This document shows, one piece after another, positions 27,564 to 37,488 of a DNA stretch of 64,000 bases. How positions within the stretch are numbered: the stretch's first letter is position 1; each line of letters opens with the position of its first letter. A program made the position numbers and the translations under genes. The stretch is from Methylophilus sp. 42 (GTDB lineage: Bacteria > Pseudomonadota > Gammaproteobacteria > Burkholderiales > Methylophilaceae): positions 186,001 to 250,000 of the forward strand of contig NZ_KB913031.1 in the NCBI RefSeq assembly GCF_000384155.1. The letters run 5' to 3'. The notes under the pieces were generated by a model, which had not been told where the DNA came from, ran no database searches, and saw nothing but the letters and a program-made list of their open reading frames with translations.

Positions 27564-28400
27564 CTACTGCTGCGCACTTTGTGCCTGCTGTCGCAGCTGT
27601 TGTTTATGCTGCTCGCGCTGTTTATCTGTCAGGCCGCCGTGCTGGTTGACACTGACCATGCTCGCCATGCCCTCTGTGCCGCCACCGATACGCGAACCCG
27701 TGATCGGACTGGCGCTGCGATAGTCCAGGCCAGTGGCCAATCTGACATGTGTTTCGTTTACCAATGTGCCGTTAGACACATCCAGCCCGAGCCATTGGTC
27801 GTGTTGCCACACATCCACCCAGGCATGCGTTTGCATCAGGTTGCCGTTTTCGGTGAACAGATAACCGCTGACATACCGTGCGGGCAGCCCCAGGCTATGG
27901 CAACAGCCAATAAAAGCATGCGCATGGTCCTGACAAACCCCTTTGCCAAGCCTGAAGGCCTCGGCTGCCGAGGTATCGACCTGGGTCGCACCTGTGATGT
28001 ACTCCATCTGCGCACGCAAAGCCCGCATCATGTCTGGCAGTGGCGCATCGGCAAAGCGTTTGGCAAATGCAATCATGGCGGCATCGGCCTGGGTGAGGGG
28101 CGTATCACGCAGGTAAATGTCTAATGGGAGTGTGTGCTCAGGCGGGGTGCTTGCAACCCCGGTTTCCACTTCGCCACACACGGCAATGATTAATTCATGA
28201 TGCGGCTGGTCGATGACCAGGGTATGCGCCAGATTGCCAAAGGCATCCTCAAACGCAGCCAGCTGCCCGTTGACCTTGATCTGCCAATGCTTGACCTGCT
28301 GGCCGTGACCATTGCGTGGCGTCAGGCGCAATTGCTGAATAGTGTATTGCGCCATGTCACTGAAAGCATAGTGGGTCTGGTGTTCAATATTGAGCAGCAT
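27564..28400 (-). CDS. Transglutaminase-like cysteine protease of the Anbu cluster
   Basis: 278 residues with a bacterial transglutaminase N-terminal beta domain (about 5-90) and a transglutaminase-like core. The catalytic triad is visible: C156 in GKGVCQDHAH, H192 in THAWVDVW and D207 in GLDVSNG. Such proteins probably act as peptidases or amide-forming enzymes on the product of the neighbouring ATP-grasp. It lies 85 bases after the alpha-E gene and 55 before Anbu, with no terminator between them. Confidence 0.9.
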   Translation of the reverse strand: MLLNIEHQTHYAFSDMAQYTIQQLRLTPRNGHGQQVKHWQIKVNGQLAAFEDAFGNLAHTLVIDQPHHELIIAVCGEVETGVASTPPEHTLPLDIYLRDTPLTQADAAMIAFAKRFADAPLPDMMRALRAQMEYITGATQVDTSAAEAFRLGKGVCQDHAHAFIGCCHSLGLPARYVSGYLFTENGNLMQTHAWVDVWQHDQWLGLDVSNGTLVNETHVRLATGLDYRSASPITGSRIGGGTEGMASMVSVNQHGGLTDKQREQHKQQLRQQAQSAQQ

Positions 28401-28485
28401 ATGTGTGGTGTGCCAAAGTGAAAAAGCGCAGCGCTGTGTTAAACAGTCTGCGCATGAGGGGGTTCATGGCAATCTATTGTCGTTG

Positions 28486-29430
28486 TCAGGCCGTCGCACT
28501 TAAAAAATTGCGTTGTATTTCTTCACCGAGTTTGCGGTTGGCCAGAATAAATTCATCCAAAAAGTGGTGTACGCCATCTTTCAAAATATCCAGCATGCGG
28601 CCGTAGTGCAGCCTGGCATGCATTTGGCCTGCCAGACGCTCGGCTTCAGTCTGGCGGCTACCAGCCACTTGCCGCAAAATCGGCATGATTTCGGCGTAGC
28701 AGGCATGCAGTGAACGTGGCATGTCTTCGCGCAAAATGAGCAACTCGGACACTTTCATTGGCTCAATCGCATCGCGGTAAACCTTCTGGTAGGCCTGGAA
28801 AGCCGACACCGAGCGCAGCACGGCACTCCATTCGTAATAATCCACCGCGCCGTCATTCGCTTCCTGCATAGGGATTAAAAATTCATACTTTACATCGAGC
28901 AAACGTGCGGTATTGTCAGCACGTTCCATAAAGGTGCCCAGCCGTACAAAGCTAAATGCTTCATCGCGCAACATGGTGCCAAAGCACACGCCACGGAACA
29001 AATGCGAGCGACTTTTAACCCATTCACAAAACTCACTCAAGCCAGTCTGTGTCAGATCCTGCTTGATATATTGGCCAAACTCCAGCCACAGCGTGTTCAT
29101 GTTTTCCCAGGTTTCGGTGGTCATGGCCACGCGCACAGCGCGGGCATTTTCACGTGCGCTGCGCAACGAGCTGTAGATGCTGGAAGGGTTGCTGCTATCC
29201 ATGACCAGATGTTTAATCACATTGGCGGCATTGAGTTCTTTGTAAGTTTTGTCATAAATATCGCGGATACCGGCGATTTCCAATACCGTATCCCACAGCT
29301 CTTCTTCATTGCTGCTGTCGGAAGGCAGTAACGACATGTTGTAAGTCACATCCAGTACGCGCGCCACGTTTTCGGTACGTTCGATATAACGCGCCATCCA
29401 ATATAAATGATCTGCGGTACGACTTAACAT
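28486..29430 (-). CDS. Alpha-E domain protein (DUF403)
   Basis: A 314-residue all-helical protein beginning MLSRTADHLYWMARYIERTENVAR in substance (first residues MLSRTADHLYW), diagnostic of the alpha-E family. The family regularly pairs with circularly permuted ATP-grasp proteins and is thought to be their partner subunit. The start overlaps the end of the ATP-grasp gene by seven bases. Biochemical role is not established. Confidence 0.9.
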   Translation of the reverse strand: MLSRTADHLYWMARYIERTENVARVLDVTYNMSLLPSDSSNEEELWDTVLEIAGIRDIYDKTYKELNAANVIKHLVMDSSNPSSIYSSLRSARENARAVRVAMTTETWENMNTLWLEFGQYIKQDLTQTGLSEFCEWVKSRSHLFRGVCFGTMLRDEAFSFVRLGTFMERADNTARLLDVKYEFLIPMQEANDGAVDYYEWSAVLRSVSAFQAYQKVYRDAIEPMKVSELLILREDMPRSLHACYAEIMPILRQVAGSRQTEAERLAGQMHARLHYGRMLDILKDGVHHFLDEFILANRKLGEEIQRNFLSATA

Positions 29431-30917
29431 ATGACGGCCTCTTGCGTTGTTTGTTGGGCAGCCATTTGCGACTGCGAGGTTTCTACACAGACATCATCAC
29501 GCTCCAGCACCCAAGTGTCTTTAGTGCCGCCACCTTGTGAGGAGTTGACCACCAGTGAACCTTCCTTGAGCGCCACGCGCGACAAGCCACCTGGCACGAC
29601 ACTGACGGTTTTTCCCGAGAGTACAAACGGCCGCAGGTCGACATGGCGTGGTGCAATACCCTGATCTACCAGCGTCGGGCAGGTCGACAAGGCCAATGTC
29701 GGTTGCGCAATATAATTGGCCGGTTTGGAGACGATGCGTAAACGGAATTCTTCAATTTCCTGCTTGCTGGCAGTGGGGCCGACCAGCATACCGTAGCCGC
29801 CAGAGCCTTGTACTTCTTTCACGACCAGCTCGGGCAGATGATCCAGCACGTAGGCCAGATCATCTTCCTTGCTGAGTTGATACGTAGGCACGTTCTGCAG
29901 GATGGGAGATTCACCCAGGTAGAACTTGATCATCTCCGGCACGTACACATACGTCGCCTTGTCATCAGCAACGCCGGTGCCCACGGCGTTGGCTAATGTG
30001 ACGCCACCATTGCGGTAGACGGAGAGCAGACCTGGCACGCCCAACAGGGAGTCGGGCTTGAACACCAGAGGGTCAAGGAAGTCGTCGTCGATGCGGCGGT
30101 AAATCACGTCCACCCTTTGCGGGCCTTGCGTGGTGCGCATGTAGACGGCGTTATTGCGGACAAACAAATCTTGGCCTTCCACCAGTTCGATCCCCATTTG
30201 CTGGGCGAGGAAGGCATGTTCAAAGTAGGCGCTGTTATAAGCGCCTGGTGAAAGCAGTACCACGGTCGGGTCAGTGACGCCAGTTTGTGCTACAGAGCGC
30301 AAATTATTGAGTAATACGTGTGGATAATGCTCGACCGGTGCAATCGGGTATTTTTTAAATAAATCCGGAAACAGCCGCATCATCATTTTGCGGTCTTCCA
30401 GCATGTAAGAGACACCAGACGGCGTACGCAAGTTATCTTCCAGCACATAAAACTGCGATTCACTGGTGCGAACCAGGTCGATACCAGCGACATGTGCATA
30501 CACCTGGTTAGGCACATTGACGCCTACCATTTCCGGCCGGTATTGTGAGTTGCTTAAAATGCTGTTCGGGACAATGCCTGCTTTGATAATTTCCTGCTCA
30601 TGATAAATATCATGCAGAAACATATTGAGTGCGCGCACGCGTTGCACGGCGCCTTTGGCCAGGTGTGCCCACTCGCTGGCAGAGATCATGCGCGGAATCA
30701 CGTCAAACGGAATCAAACGTTCGGCACCATCCTCTTCGCCATAGACGTTAAACGTAATCCCAACCCTGCGGAACAATACTTCAGCTTCGGCACGCTTGGC
30801 TGCCAGCTGTTGTGTCGGTACATCGCTTAACCAGCGGTTATACGCCTGATAGATGGCACGTACATTGCCCCCATAGCCCTGCATTTCATCAAAAAACTGT
30901 TTGGCCGATTGCGTCAT
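29424..30917 (-). CDS. Circularly permuted ATP-grasp type 2 protein
   Basis: A 497-residue ATP-grasp of the circularly permuted type (former DUF404/DUF407). The family catalyses ATP-driven amide bond formation, here predicted to build a peptide with the alpha-E partner. Conserved stretches include VYRRIDDDFLDPL near residue 272 and KEVQGSGGYGMLVGP near 368. It leads the minus-strand run ATP-grasp, alpha-E, transglutaminase-like, Anbu, gmk, rpoZ, spoT, recG. The 185 bases upstream contain the yicC terminator and presumably its promoter; none stood out. Confidence 0.9.
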   Translation of the reverse strand: MTQSAKQFFDEMQGYGGNVRAIYQAYNRWLSDVPTQQLAAKRAEAEVLFRRVGITFNVYGEEDGAERLIPFDVIPRMISASEWAHLAKGAVQRVRALNMFLHDIYHEQEIIKAGIVPNSILSNSQYRPEMVGVNVPNQVYAHVAGIDLVRTSESQFYVLEDNLRTPSGVSYMLEDRKMMMRLFPDLFKKYPIAPVEHYPHVLLNNLRSVAQTGVTDPTVVLLSPGAYNSAYFEHAFLAQQMGIELVEGQDLFVRNNAVYMRTTQGPQRVDVIYRRIDDDFLDPLVFKPDSLLGVPGLLSVYRNGGVTLANAVGTGVADDKATYVYVPEMIKFYLGESPILQNVPTYQLSKEDDLAYVLDHLPELVVKEVQGSGGYGMLVGPTASKQEIEEFRLRIVSKPANYIAQPTLALSTCPTLVDQGIAPRHVDLRPFVLSGKTVSVVPGGLSRVALKEGSLVVNSSQGGGTKDTWVLERDDVCVETSQSQMAAQQTTQEAVIC

Positions 30918-31034
30918 GATGCTGGACCTTTGCCTTACTTGTAAAATTCAATTAAATAAGAGCAAGCCGTGTGCCAGCAAAGAATAGTGTTTTAAATCAT
31001 ATTGTTATTGTTTTTTAGCTGTTGCTACCAAAGC

Positions 31035-31059
31035 AAAACGCACCATTGCGGTGCGTTTT
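31035..31059. terminator. 10-bp perfect hairpin terminator after yicC
   Basis: AAAACGCACC and GGTGCGTTTT flank a five-base loop. Being A-rich before and T-rich after, it can end transcription in both directions. It lies 44 bases past the yicC stop and separates yicC from the ATP-grasp gene on the same strand. Confidence 0.8.
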
Positions 31060-31102
31060 GGCGTCACGATTTTGGTGCAGTGCCGTTTTACATTTAAGCC
31101 GC

Positions 31103-32008
31103 TTACTCGATGTTCTGAATCTGCTCGCGCATTTGTTCGATCAGCACTTTTAGTTGCATAGACACTTGTGTGGTTTCGATGGCCACCGATTTTGAGCCCA
31201 GGGTATTGGCTTCGCGGTTCATTTCCTGCATCAGGAAGTCCAGCTTTTTACCCATGGCGCCACCGGCATTGAGGATGCGGTCCATTTCGGTGATATGGGA
31301 TTGCAAGCGTGCCAACTCTTCGTCCACATCAATGCGTTGCGCGTAAAGCACGATTTCCTGGCGCACACGGTCGTCATCGGCCTGCATGGCTTCTTGCAGT
31401 TTGGCGGTCAGTTTTTCCTGGTATTGGCTCACTAGCGTCGGCAGCAGTGGTTTAACAATGCTAATTTGTTCACGCACGCCTTGCAGGCGATCAAGCAATA
31501 CCTGTTTGAGCTTTTCACCTTCGCGCTGGCGTGCAGCAATCAGTTCATCAATGCCGCGCGACAGGCCGTTTTGTACGCCTTGTGCCATGGCTTCGGCATC
31601 CACCGCTTCGGTTTGCAAGACGCCGGGCAGTTTGAAGACATCGACCAGGTTGATCGGTTGCGCTTGCGGAAAATGCTGTTGCAGGTCTTTGAGCGTTTGT
31701 GCAATTTGCGCCACCATGGCCGGGTTGAGCGCCAGGGTGGTGGCTGCGCTATCACTCTTGAGGCTCATGCGGCATTCAACTTTTCCGCGGCCGAGCCGGG
31801 TTTGCAGTTGTTCGCGTATCAGCGCTTCAAACTGGCGCAAACTGTCTTCAATTTTGACGTTGAGCTCGAGGTAGCGATGATTCACTGCCCGCAGTTCGAT
31901 CAGCAACAGGCCGCCCGGAAAACGGGCTTCACTTGCGGCAAAGCCGGTCATGCTTAAAATGGGGTGTGCGTTTTTGGTTTCTTTTTCTGTGGTTTTGTTG
32001 GCAGTCAT
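31103..32008 (-). CDS. yicC: YicC-family endoribonuclease
   Basis: 301 residues with the YicC N-terminal domain (SMTGFAASEARFPGGLL near 19-35, RAVNHRYLELN near 41) and the DUF1732 C-terminal domain ending in MREQIQNIE. YicC is an endoribonuclease implicated in small-RNA turnover in E. coli. The first 18 residues are hydrophilic and extend beyond typical family members; a start at the internal ATG (31951) would remove them but cut close to the conserved motif. It is divergent from the kinase gene. In many proteobacteria it abuts gmk; here the Anbu module separates them. Confidence 0.93.
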   Translation of the reverse strand: MTANKTTEKETKNAHPILSMTGFAASEARFPGGLLLIELRAVNHRYLELNVKIEDSLRQFEALIREQLQTRLGRGKVECRMSLKSDSAATTLALNPAMVAQIAQTLKDLQQHFPQAQPINLVDVFKLPGVLQTEAVDAEAMAQGVQNGLSRGIDELIAARQREGEKLKQVLLDRLQGVREQISIVKPLLPTLVSQYQEKLTAKLQEAMQADDDRVRQEIVLYAQRIDVDEELARLQSHITEMDRILNAGGAMGKKLDFLMQEMNREANTLGSKSVAIETTQVSMQLKVLIEQMREQIQNIE

Positions 32009-32167
32009 TATCGCGCTCCGGGCAAACTGGACGATTGTATCAAATGCACTATCGATATGCGAAAATAGCGTACAGATAAAAGAAACCCGGTTTTATGGCA
32101 GAGACGGCAAGCCACTTAATTCGGCGTTTCCCTTAATAAAAGCCATGATTGTGACGTTAAAGCGCTA

Positions 32168-33103
32168 GTGAAGCTTTCTAATAAATTCGATTTTGCCTTG
32201 CCGGTCGGCACTGCGCTGCATGACTACACCATTACACGGGTGCTGAGTCTGGGCGGGTTTAGTTTCGTCTATCTGGCGCAGGATCCGCAAAAAAATACCG
32301 TCGCCATTAAAGAATATATGCCAGTGACGCTGGCTGAGCGTGACGAGCATACGCATATCCGCTCCAATGGCAAAAATGAAGCTGCCTACAAACATGGCAT
32401 GAAGTGCTTTTTTGAAGAAGGCCTGGCGCTGGCCAATATCGAGCACAAGAATATTGTGCGGGTGAAAAACTTCTTCCGTGCCAACAACACCGTTTACATG
32501 GTCATGAAGTACGAGCGCGGCAAATCGCTGCAAGATTACATCATGGCCTTGTCGCAGCCGGTGCCTGAGAGTTTCCTGATCCGCATGTTTGTGGAGTTGC
32601 TCAATGGCTTGCGTGAAGTGCATACGCGCAAGTTGCTGCATCTGGATATCAAGCCCGCCAATATTTATATCCGCCTGGATGGCTCACCCATGCTGCTGGA
32701 CTTCGGATCAGCGCGCCAGGCCTTGTCTGAGGTGACATTGGCGCCGACTTACACACCGGGTTTTGCGCCGCCGGAGCAATACATAGACCGTAAGCACCTG
32801 GGGCCCTGGAGTGATATTTACAGCATAGGTGCCAGCATGTATGCCTGCTTGCAACGCGCATCGCCCATCTCGGCCAATGTGCGGCTGAAAGATGATACGC
32901 TGGTGCCTGCGATTGAGCTCGGTAAACAGATATACTCTGAAAAATTACTGGCGATTATTGATGAATGCATGCAGCTGGACTACCTGTTACGGCCGCAAAG
33001 CGTGTTCTCATTACAGAAAAAAATGATCGGCATCCGCGTGGTAGAAGATCCTCGTGGTTCGCTGGTGGATAAAATCATCAAGGTATTGAATAAACCGCTA
33101 TGA
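32168..33103 (+). CDS. Eukaryotic-type serine/threonine protein kinase
   Basis: A 311-residue cytosolic kinase with a complete Hanks-type core: glycine loop LSLGGFSFVY near residue 27, the ATP lysine in VAIKEYMP near 48, catalytic loop LHLDIKPANI near 160 (HLD in place of HRD) and LLDFGSA near 176. APPEQY takes the place of the APE motif. No membrane helix or sensor domain follows, so it is a bare kinase. The start codon is GTG. It overlaps the PP2C gene by four bases, so a kinase and its opposing phosphatase are made together. Targets are unknown. Confidence 0.92.
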   Translation: MKLSNKFDFALPVGTALHDYTITRVLSLGGFSFVYLAQDPQKNTVAIKEYMPVTLAERDEHTHIRSNGKNEAAYKHGMKCFFEEGLALANIEHKNIVRVKNFFRANNTVYMVMKYERGKSLQDYIMALSQPVPESFLIRMFVELLNGLREVHTRKLLHLDIKPANIYIRLDGSPMLLDFGSARQALSEVTLAPTYTPGFAPPEQYIDRKHLGPWSDIYSIGASMYACLQRASPISANVRLKDDTLVPAIELGKQIYSEKLLAIIDECMQLDYLLRPQSVFSLQKKMIGIRVVEDPRGSLVDKIIKVLNKPL

Positions 33104-34017
33104 AATTCACCATTGCACAAGGTAGCCGCCAGGGGCCGCGGCCTTATAATCAGGACCGGTTGGCGTATTCTTACCACCGGCATGCTATTTTCATGGTGCT
33201 GGCTGACGGCATGGGCGGGCACCAGCATGGTGATGTGGCCGCCGAAATCGCGGTGAAAACCACGATAGAAGCCTTTCAGCGCGAATCGCAGCCTTTGATT
33301 ACCCAGCCTGCGCAGTTTTTGCGTGAGCAAATTGCCCGGGCGCATGATGTGATCGAAAATGTGCGTTTGCAAAAACGTTTGCTGGAATCGCCACGCACCA
33401 CCATTGTCGTCGCACTGATCCAGCATAACAAACTGTTTTGCGCCCATGTGGGTGATTCCCGCTTATATCTCTATCGAAACGGCCTGGTCGAACACCAGAC
33501 CGAGGACCACTCAGTCGTGCAATCGTTATTAAGAGAAGGCAAAATTACGGTAGATGAGATGGATCATCACCCGCACCGTAATAAAATTTATAATTGCGTA
33601 GGTGGAGAGCGCCCGCCCAAAGTAGAGCTGGCGGCGCCGATTCCGCTGCGCGAAGGCGATGTCATTATGCTGTGCTCGGATGGTGTATGGAACACCGTGC
33701 CAGATATCAGCATGGCGCAACATATGCTGGCCGCAGACATTAACGATGGCGTGAACCGCTTATTGGACGATGCCGATGCCGCCAGCATTACCGTCGGCGA
33801 TAATATGAGCGCGATTGCTCTGCAGTGGGGGCAACGGGTGACCAGCCCGCTGACGATTTCAACACTGGATTTACCGGTAGACGTCACCACTACCATGATG
33901 AATGAAACCACGGCCCCGCCCAGCCAATATGCGCTGGACCTGACCGATGATGAAATTGAAAAGGCGATTGCCGAAATACAGGAAGCGCTGGGTAGAACCC
34001 GGCAACATATTAAATAA
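33100..34017 (+). CDS. PP2C-family serine/threonine phosphatase
   Basis: 305 residues with the metal-dependent phosphatase motifs in order: NQDRLAY near residue 19, LADGMGGHQ near 37, VGDSRLYLYR near 117, CSDGVWNTV near 192 and DNMSAIAL near 238. The tail of about 60 residues is less conserved. It should reverse phosphorylation by the kinase whose gene overlaps its start (ATGA). Sixteen bases separate it from rph, so signalling and RNA-processing genes may share a transcript. Confidence 0.93.
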   Translation: MKFTIAQGSRQGPRPYNQDRLAYSYHRHAIFMVLADGMGGHQHGDVAAEIAVKTTIEAFQRESQPLITQPAQFLREQIARAHDVIENVRLQKRLLESPRTTIVVALIQHNKLFCAHVGDSRLYLYRNGLVEHQTEDHSVVQSLLREGKITVDEMDHHPHRNKIYNCVGGERPPKVELAAPIPLREGDVIMLCSDGVWNTVPDISMAQHMLAADINDGVNRLLDDADAASITVGDNMSAIALQWGQRVTSPLTISTLDLPVDVTTTMMNETTAPPSQYALDLTDDEIEKAIAEIQEALGRTRQHIK

Positions 34018-34033
34018 CAGGAAGTTGTAAACC

Positions 34034-34753
34034 ATGATCAGACCAAGCCAGCGCGCGAATGACCAATTGCGCGCCATCGAAATTATCCGCCACTACACCA
34101 AACATGCTGAAGGTTCAGTATTGGTGAAATTTGGCGATACGCACGTGATTTGCACTGCCAGCGTAGAAGAAAAAGTGCCTGGTTTTTTGAAGGGCAAAGG
34201 CCAGGGTTGGGTCACGGCTGAATATGGCATGCTGCCACGTTCTACCGGCTCACGTATGGACCGCGAAGCCGCACGCGGCAAGCAAAGCGGCCGTACACAA
34301 GAAATCCAGCGCCTGATTGGCCGCAGCCTGCGCGCGGTGATTGATCTGCAAAAGCTGGGTGAGCGCACCATCCATTTTGACTGTGACGTCATCCAGGCCG
34401 ATGGCGGCACACGTACTGCCAGCATCACCGGTGCTTATGTTGCCATGGTAGATGCCGTGGGCACCTTGCTGCAAAAAGGCCTGCTCACCGAAACGCCCAT
34501 CAAAGACTCAGTGGCAGCCATTTCGGTCGGTGTCTATCAGGGCACGCCAGTGCTGGACCTCGACTATATCGAAGATTCAGACTGCGATACCGACATGAAT
34601 GTGGTAATGACCGGCAACGGTGGCTTTGTTGAAATTCAGGGCACGGCCGAAGGTGAACCATTTAGCCGTGATACCATGAACCAGATGCTGGACCTGGCGG
34701 CTAAAGGCATTCATGAGCTGGGCCAGCTGCAAACCCTGGCATTGGCAAAATAA
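34034..34753 (+). CDS. rph: Ribonuclease PH
   Basis: RNase PH trims the 3' ends of tRNA precursors using phosphate. The 239-residue protein opens with [15 protein letters not shown] and carries the substrate-binding block with [20 protein letters not shown] near residue 70. Length is normal and the active site ([17 protein letters not shown] near 174) is complete. rdgB follows after two bases, the common rph-rdgB pair. Confidence 0.96.
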   Translation: MIRPSQRANDQLRAIEIIRHYTKHAEGSVLVKFGDTHVICTASVEEKVPGFLKGKGQGWVTAEYGMLPRSTGSRMDREAARGKQSGRTQEIQRLIGRSLRAVIDLQKLGERTIHFDCDVIQADGGTRTASITGAYVAMVDAVGTLLQKGLLTETPIKDSVAAISVGVYQGTPVLDLDYIEDSDCDTDMNVVMTGNGGFVEIQGTAEGEPFSRDTMNQMLDLAAKGIHELGQLQTLALAK

Positions 34754-34755
34754 CC

Positions 34756-35379
34756 ATGGCCTTGCCATTTAATAAACTGGTCATCGCCTCTGGCAATAAA
34801 GGCAAAATCCGCGAGATTGCGCATGTGCTGGCGCCGCTAAATATCGACATCGTGTCGCAATCCGAATTCAATGTGCCGGAATGCCCTGAGCCCTATGGCA
34901 CCTTTATTGAAAATGCCTTGGCTAAGGCACGCCATGCCAGCCAGCACACAGGCTTGCCTGCGCTGGCCGATGATTCCGGCCTGTGTGTCGATGCCTTGCA
35001 AGGCGCGCCGGGTGTGATTTCGGCGCGCTATGCCGGGCCGCAACCGGCCAATAGCCTGCTCACGCAAGATGAACGAAACAACGATAAACTGCTCACAGTA
35101 TTGTCACGTATCAGCGAGCGTCAGGCGTATTTTTACAGTGTGCTGGTGCTGGTGCGTTCGCCACAAGATCCGCAGCCGATTATTGCCGATGGCCTGTGGC
35201 GTGGAGAAATTTTGCGCGAATTTCGCGGCACGGAAGGCTTCGGCTATGACCCGTTATTTATGGACCTTGAAACCCGTAAAACGGTTGCTGAATTACCGCT
35301 GGAAGTGAAAAGCCGCATGAGCCATCGCGGTCAGGCTTTGGTAAAATTGCTGCAAGCCTTGGAAAGAGTCAGTGTATGA
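34756..35379 (+). CDS. rdgB: dITP/XTP pyrophosphatase
   Basis: Removes non-canonical purine nucleotides such as dITP and XTP from the pool. The 207-residue protein has the nucleotide-binding start LVIASGNKGKIREI, the catalytic ENALAKARHA near residue 52, and LADDSGLCVDAL near 70. It shares a transcript with rph and overlaps the following small gene by four bases (ATGA). Confidence 0.96.
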   Translation: MALPFNKLVIASGNKGKIREIAHVLAPLNIDIVSQSEFNVPECPEPYGTFIENALAKARHASQHTGLPALADDSGLCVDALQGAPGVISARYAGPQPANSLLTQDERNNDKLLTVLSRISERQAYFYSVLVLVRSPQDPQPIIADGLWRGEILREFRGTEGFGYDPLFMDLETRKTVAELPLEVKSRMSHRGQALVKLLQALERVSV

Positions 35380-35591
35380 AAAACGAATGGCCAAAATGGG
35401 TACGCGATGACGGTTCGGTGGTCTCTTGCACCGAAAAGGTCAAAGTCATGGCCGAAAATTTTGATGAACTCAAGCAAATCGCCCAGGATGCCATGGAAGA
35501 CGGTTTGCTGATGGAAGTCAGCGAAGAGCAGATGCGTGCTGCGTTGCATGCGCTCGTCGATACTCTGGTTAATCCTTACAACAAGCTATAG
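35376..35591 (+). CDS. Small conserved acidic protein
   Basis: 71 residues, acidic and mostly helical, with [20 protein letters not shown] at the start and [19 protein letters not shown] in the middle. It resembles small uncharacterised betaproteobacterial proteins found near rdgB. Four-base overlap with rdgB supports expression; recQ begins 10 bases later. No motif for catalysis or DNA binding was recognised. Confidence 0.75.
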   Translation: MKNEWPKWVRDDGSVVSCTEKVKVMAENFDELKQIAQDAMEDGLLMEVSEEQMRAALHALVDTLVNPYNKL

Positions 35592-35601
35592 GCTTGCCAA
35601 T

Positions 35602-37428
35602 ATGGCAGGTCTCTTACCGCAGCAAATCCTCCATGACGTTTTCGGTTACTCGCAGTTCCGTCACCAGCAGCAAGCCATCGTTGAACATGTGATCGACGGG
35701 CGCGATGCGCTGGTATTGATGCCTACGGGCGGCGGTAAGTCACTGTGTTACCAGATTCCTGCGCTCGCACGCGAGGGTTTGGCCATTGTCGTCTCGCCCT
35801 TAATTGCCCTGATGCAAGACCAGGTCGAGGCTTTGCAGCAATTAGGCGTCAACGCCGCCTTTTTAAACTCCAGTTTAAGCGCAGAAGACAATAGCCGTAT
35901 TACGCGCCAAGTACTCGCAGGCGAAATAAAACTCCTCTACGTCGCCCCCGAACGGCTCATGGTCGGCAGCTTTTTAAGCCTGCTCGATGAAGTGCACCAG
36001 CATGTGGGCCTGGCGCTGTTTGCCATCGACGAAGCCCACTGCGTGTCGCAATGGGGGCATGATTTCAGGCCAGAATATCGCCAGCTTACTGTGCTGCATG
36101 AGCGCTTTCCGCAAGTACCACGTATTGCGCTCACCGCCACGGCCGATGCGCCCACGCGCGCCGAAATCATCAGCCAGCTCAACCTCGAAAATGCCGCCCA
36201 GTTTGTCTCCAGTTTTGACCGGCCGAATATCCGCTACCATGTCGGTATCAAGAATAATGCGCGCCAGCAATTGCAGGCCTTTCTTGAGCGTGAGCACGCT
36301 AACGACGCTGGCATCATTTATTGTTTATCGCGCAAAAAAGTCGAAGAAACCGCCGCCTGGTTGGTCGAAAAAGGCTGGTCAGCGTTGCCTTATCACGCCG
36401 GCTTACCTGCGCAATTACGTGAGCATCACCAGCGCCGTTTTTTGCGTGAAGAAGGCATTATCATGGTGGCGACGATTGCTTTCGGCATGGGTATCGATAA
36501 ACCCAACGTGCGCTTTGTCGCGCATTTAGACCTGCCCAAAAGCATGGAAGGCTACTACCAGGAAACTGGCCGTGCTGGCCGCGACGGCTTAGCCGCCAAT
36601 GCCTGGATGGTCTACGGCATGGGCGATGTCGTCTCCATGCGGCAAATGCTAGATAGTGGCGAAGCCTCCGAAGAGCGCAAACGGCTTGAACGCCTGAAGC
36701 TGGATGCCTTGCTCGGCTACTGCGAATCCACCGCCTGCCGTCACCAGACCATTTTGCGCTACTTTGGCGAAAGCCATCCCGGCGCTTGCGACCAATGCGA
36801 TAACTGCCTGCACCCGGTTGAAACCTGGCAAGCCACACAAGTCGCCCAAATGGCACTTTCCTGCGTATACCGTACCGGGCAACGCTTCGGTGTCGGCCAC
36901 TTAATCGACGTGCTCACCGGCAAACTCACGCCGCAAGTGGAGCGCTTCGGCCATGACAAAGTCAGTACCTTTGGTATAGGCAAATCCCTCAATCAAGCCC
37001 AATGGAGTGGTGTCTATCGCCAACTGATTGCGGCTGGCATGCTTGAGGCTGACATGGCGGCGTATGGTGGCTTAAAGCTGACAGAAGCAGCAAGGCCAGT
37101 ACTCAAAGGCGAGCAAGAGGTCTGGCTACGCCGCGACGCCGAACCCGAAAAACGCATGAGCAAAGCCGAACGCAGCGCCCGCGCTAAAGAAGCCTTTGCA
37201 GGGGCGAATGACGATCCGCTCTGGCAAGCCCTTAAAGCCAAACGGTTGGAACTGGCAAGAGAGCAGGGCGTGCCACCGTATGTTATTTTTCACGATAGTA
37301 CTTTGCTGGAGATTCATAACCGCAAGCCGCAGACATTAGATGAAATGGGGCAAATTAGCGGGATAGGGCAGGCGAAATTGCAGAAGTATGGGGATGCGTT
37401 TTTGTTAGTTTTAGAAGAAATGACTTAA
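35602..37428 (+). CDS. recQ: ATP-dependent DNA helicase RecQ
   Basis: A 608-residue RecQ with helicase motifs [12 protein letters not shown] near residue 44, [17 protein letters not shown] near 137 and [10 protein letters not shown] near 319, zinc-binding cysteines in the RQC region (CEST, CRHQ, CDQCDNC near 373-398), and a C-terminal HRDC domain (about 530-605). It repairs stalled forks and gapped DNA. The frame is open from 35536, but the start at 35602 (MAGLLPQQ) matches the family and avoids most overlap with the small upstream gene. Confidence 0.95.
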   Translation: MAGLLPQQILHDVFGYSQFRHQQQAIVEHVIDGRDALVLMPTGGGKSLCYQIPALAREGLAIVVSPLIALMQDQVEALQQLGVNAAFLNSSLSAEDNSRITRQVLAGEIKLLYVAPERLMVGSFLSLLDEVHQHVGLALFAIDEAHCVSQWGHDFRPEYRQLTVLHERFPQVPRIALTATADAPTRAEIISQLNLENAAQFVSSFDRPNIRYHVGIKNNARQQLQAFLEREHANDAGIIYCLSRKKVEETAAWLVEKGWSALPYHAGLPAQLREHHQRRFLREEGIIMVATIAFGMGIDKPNVRFVAHLDLPKSMEGYYQETGRAGRDGLAANAWMVYGMGDVVSMRQMLDSGEASEERKRLERLKLDALLGYCESTACRHQTILRYFGESHPGACDQCDNCLHPVETWQATQVAQMALSCVYRTGQRFGVGHLIDVLTGKLTPQVERFGHDKVSTFGIGKSLNQAQWSGVYRQLIAAGMLEADMAAYGGLKLTEAARPVLKGEQEVWLRRDAEPEKRMSKAERSARAKEAFAGANDDPLWQALKAKRLELAREQGVPPYVIFHDSTLLEIHNRKPQTLDEMGQISGIGQAKLQKYGDAFLLVLEEMT

Positions 37429-37488
37429 TCAACCCCGATCTAGGGATCGTTAGACTTCAACGGGAAGGTTCCGAGTTAAAATGTCAGC

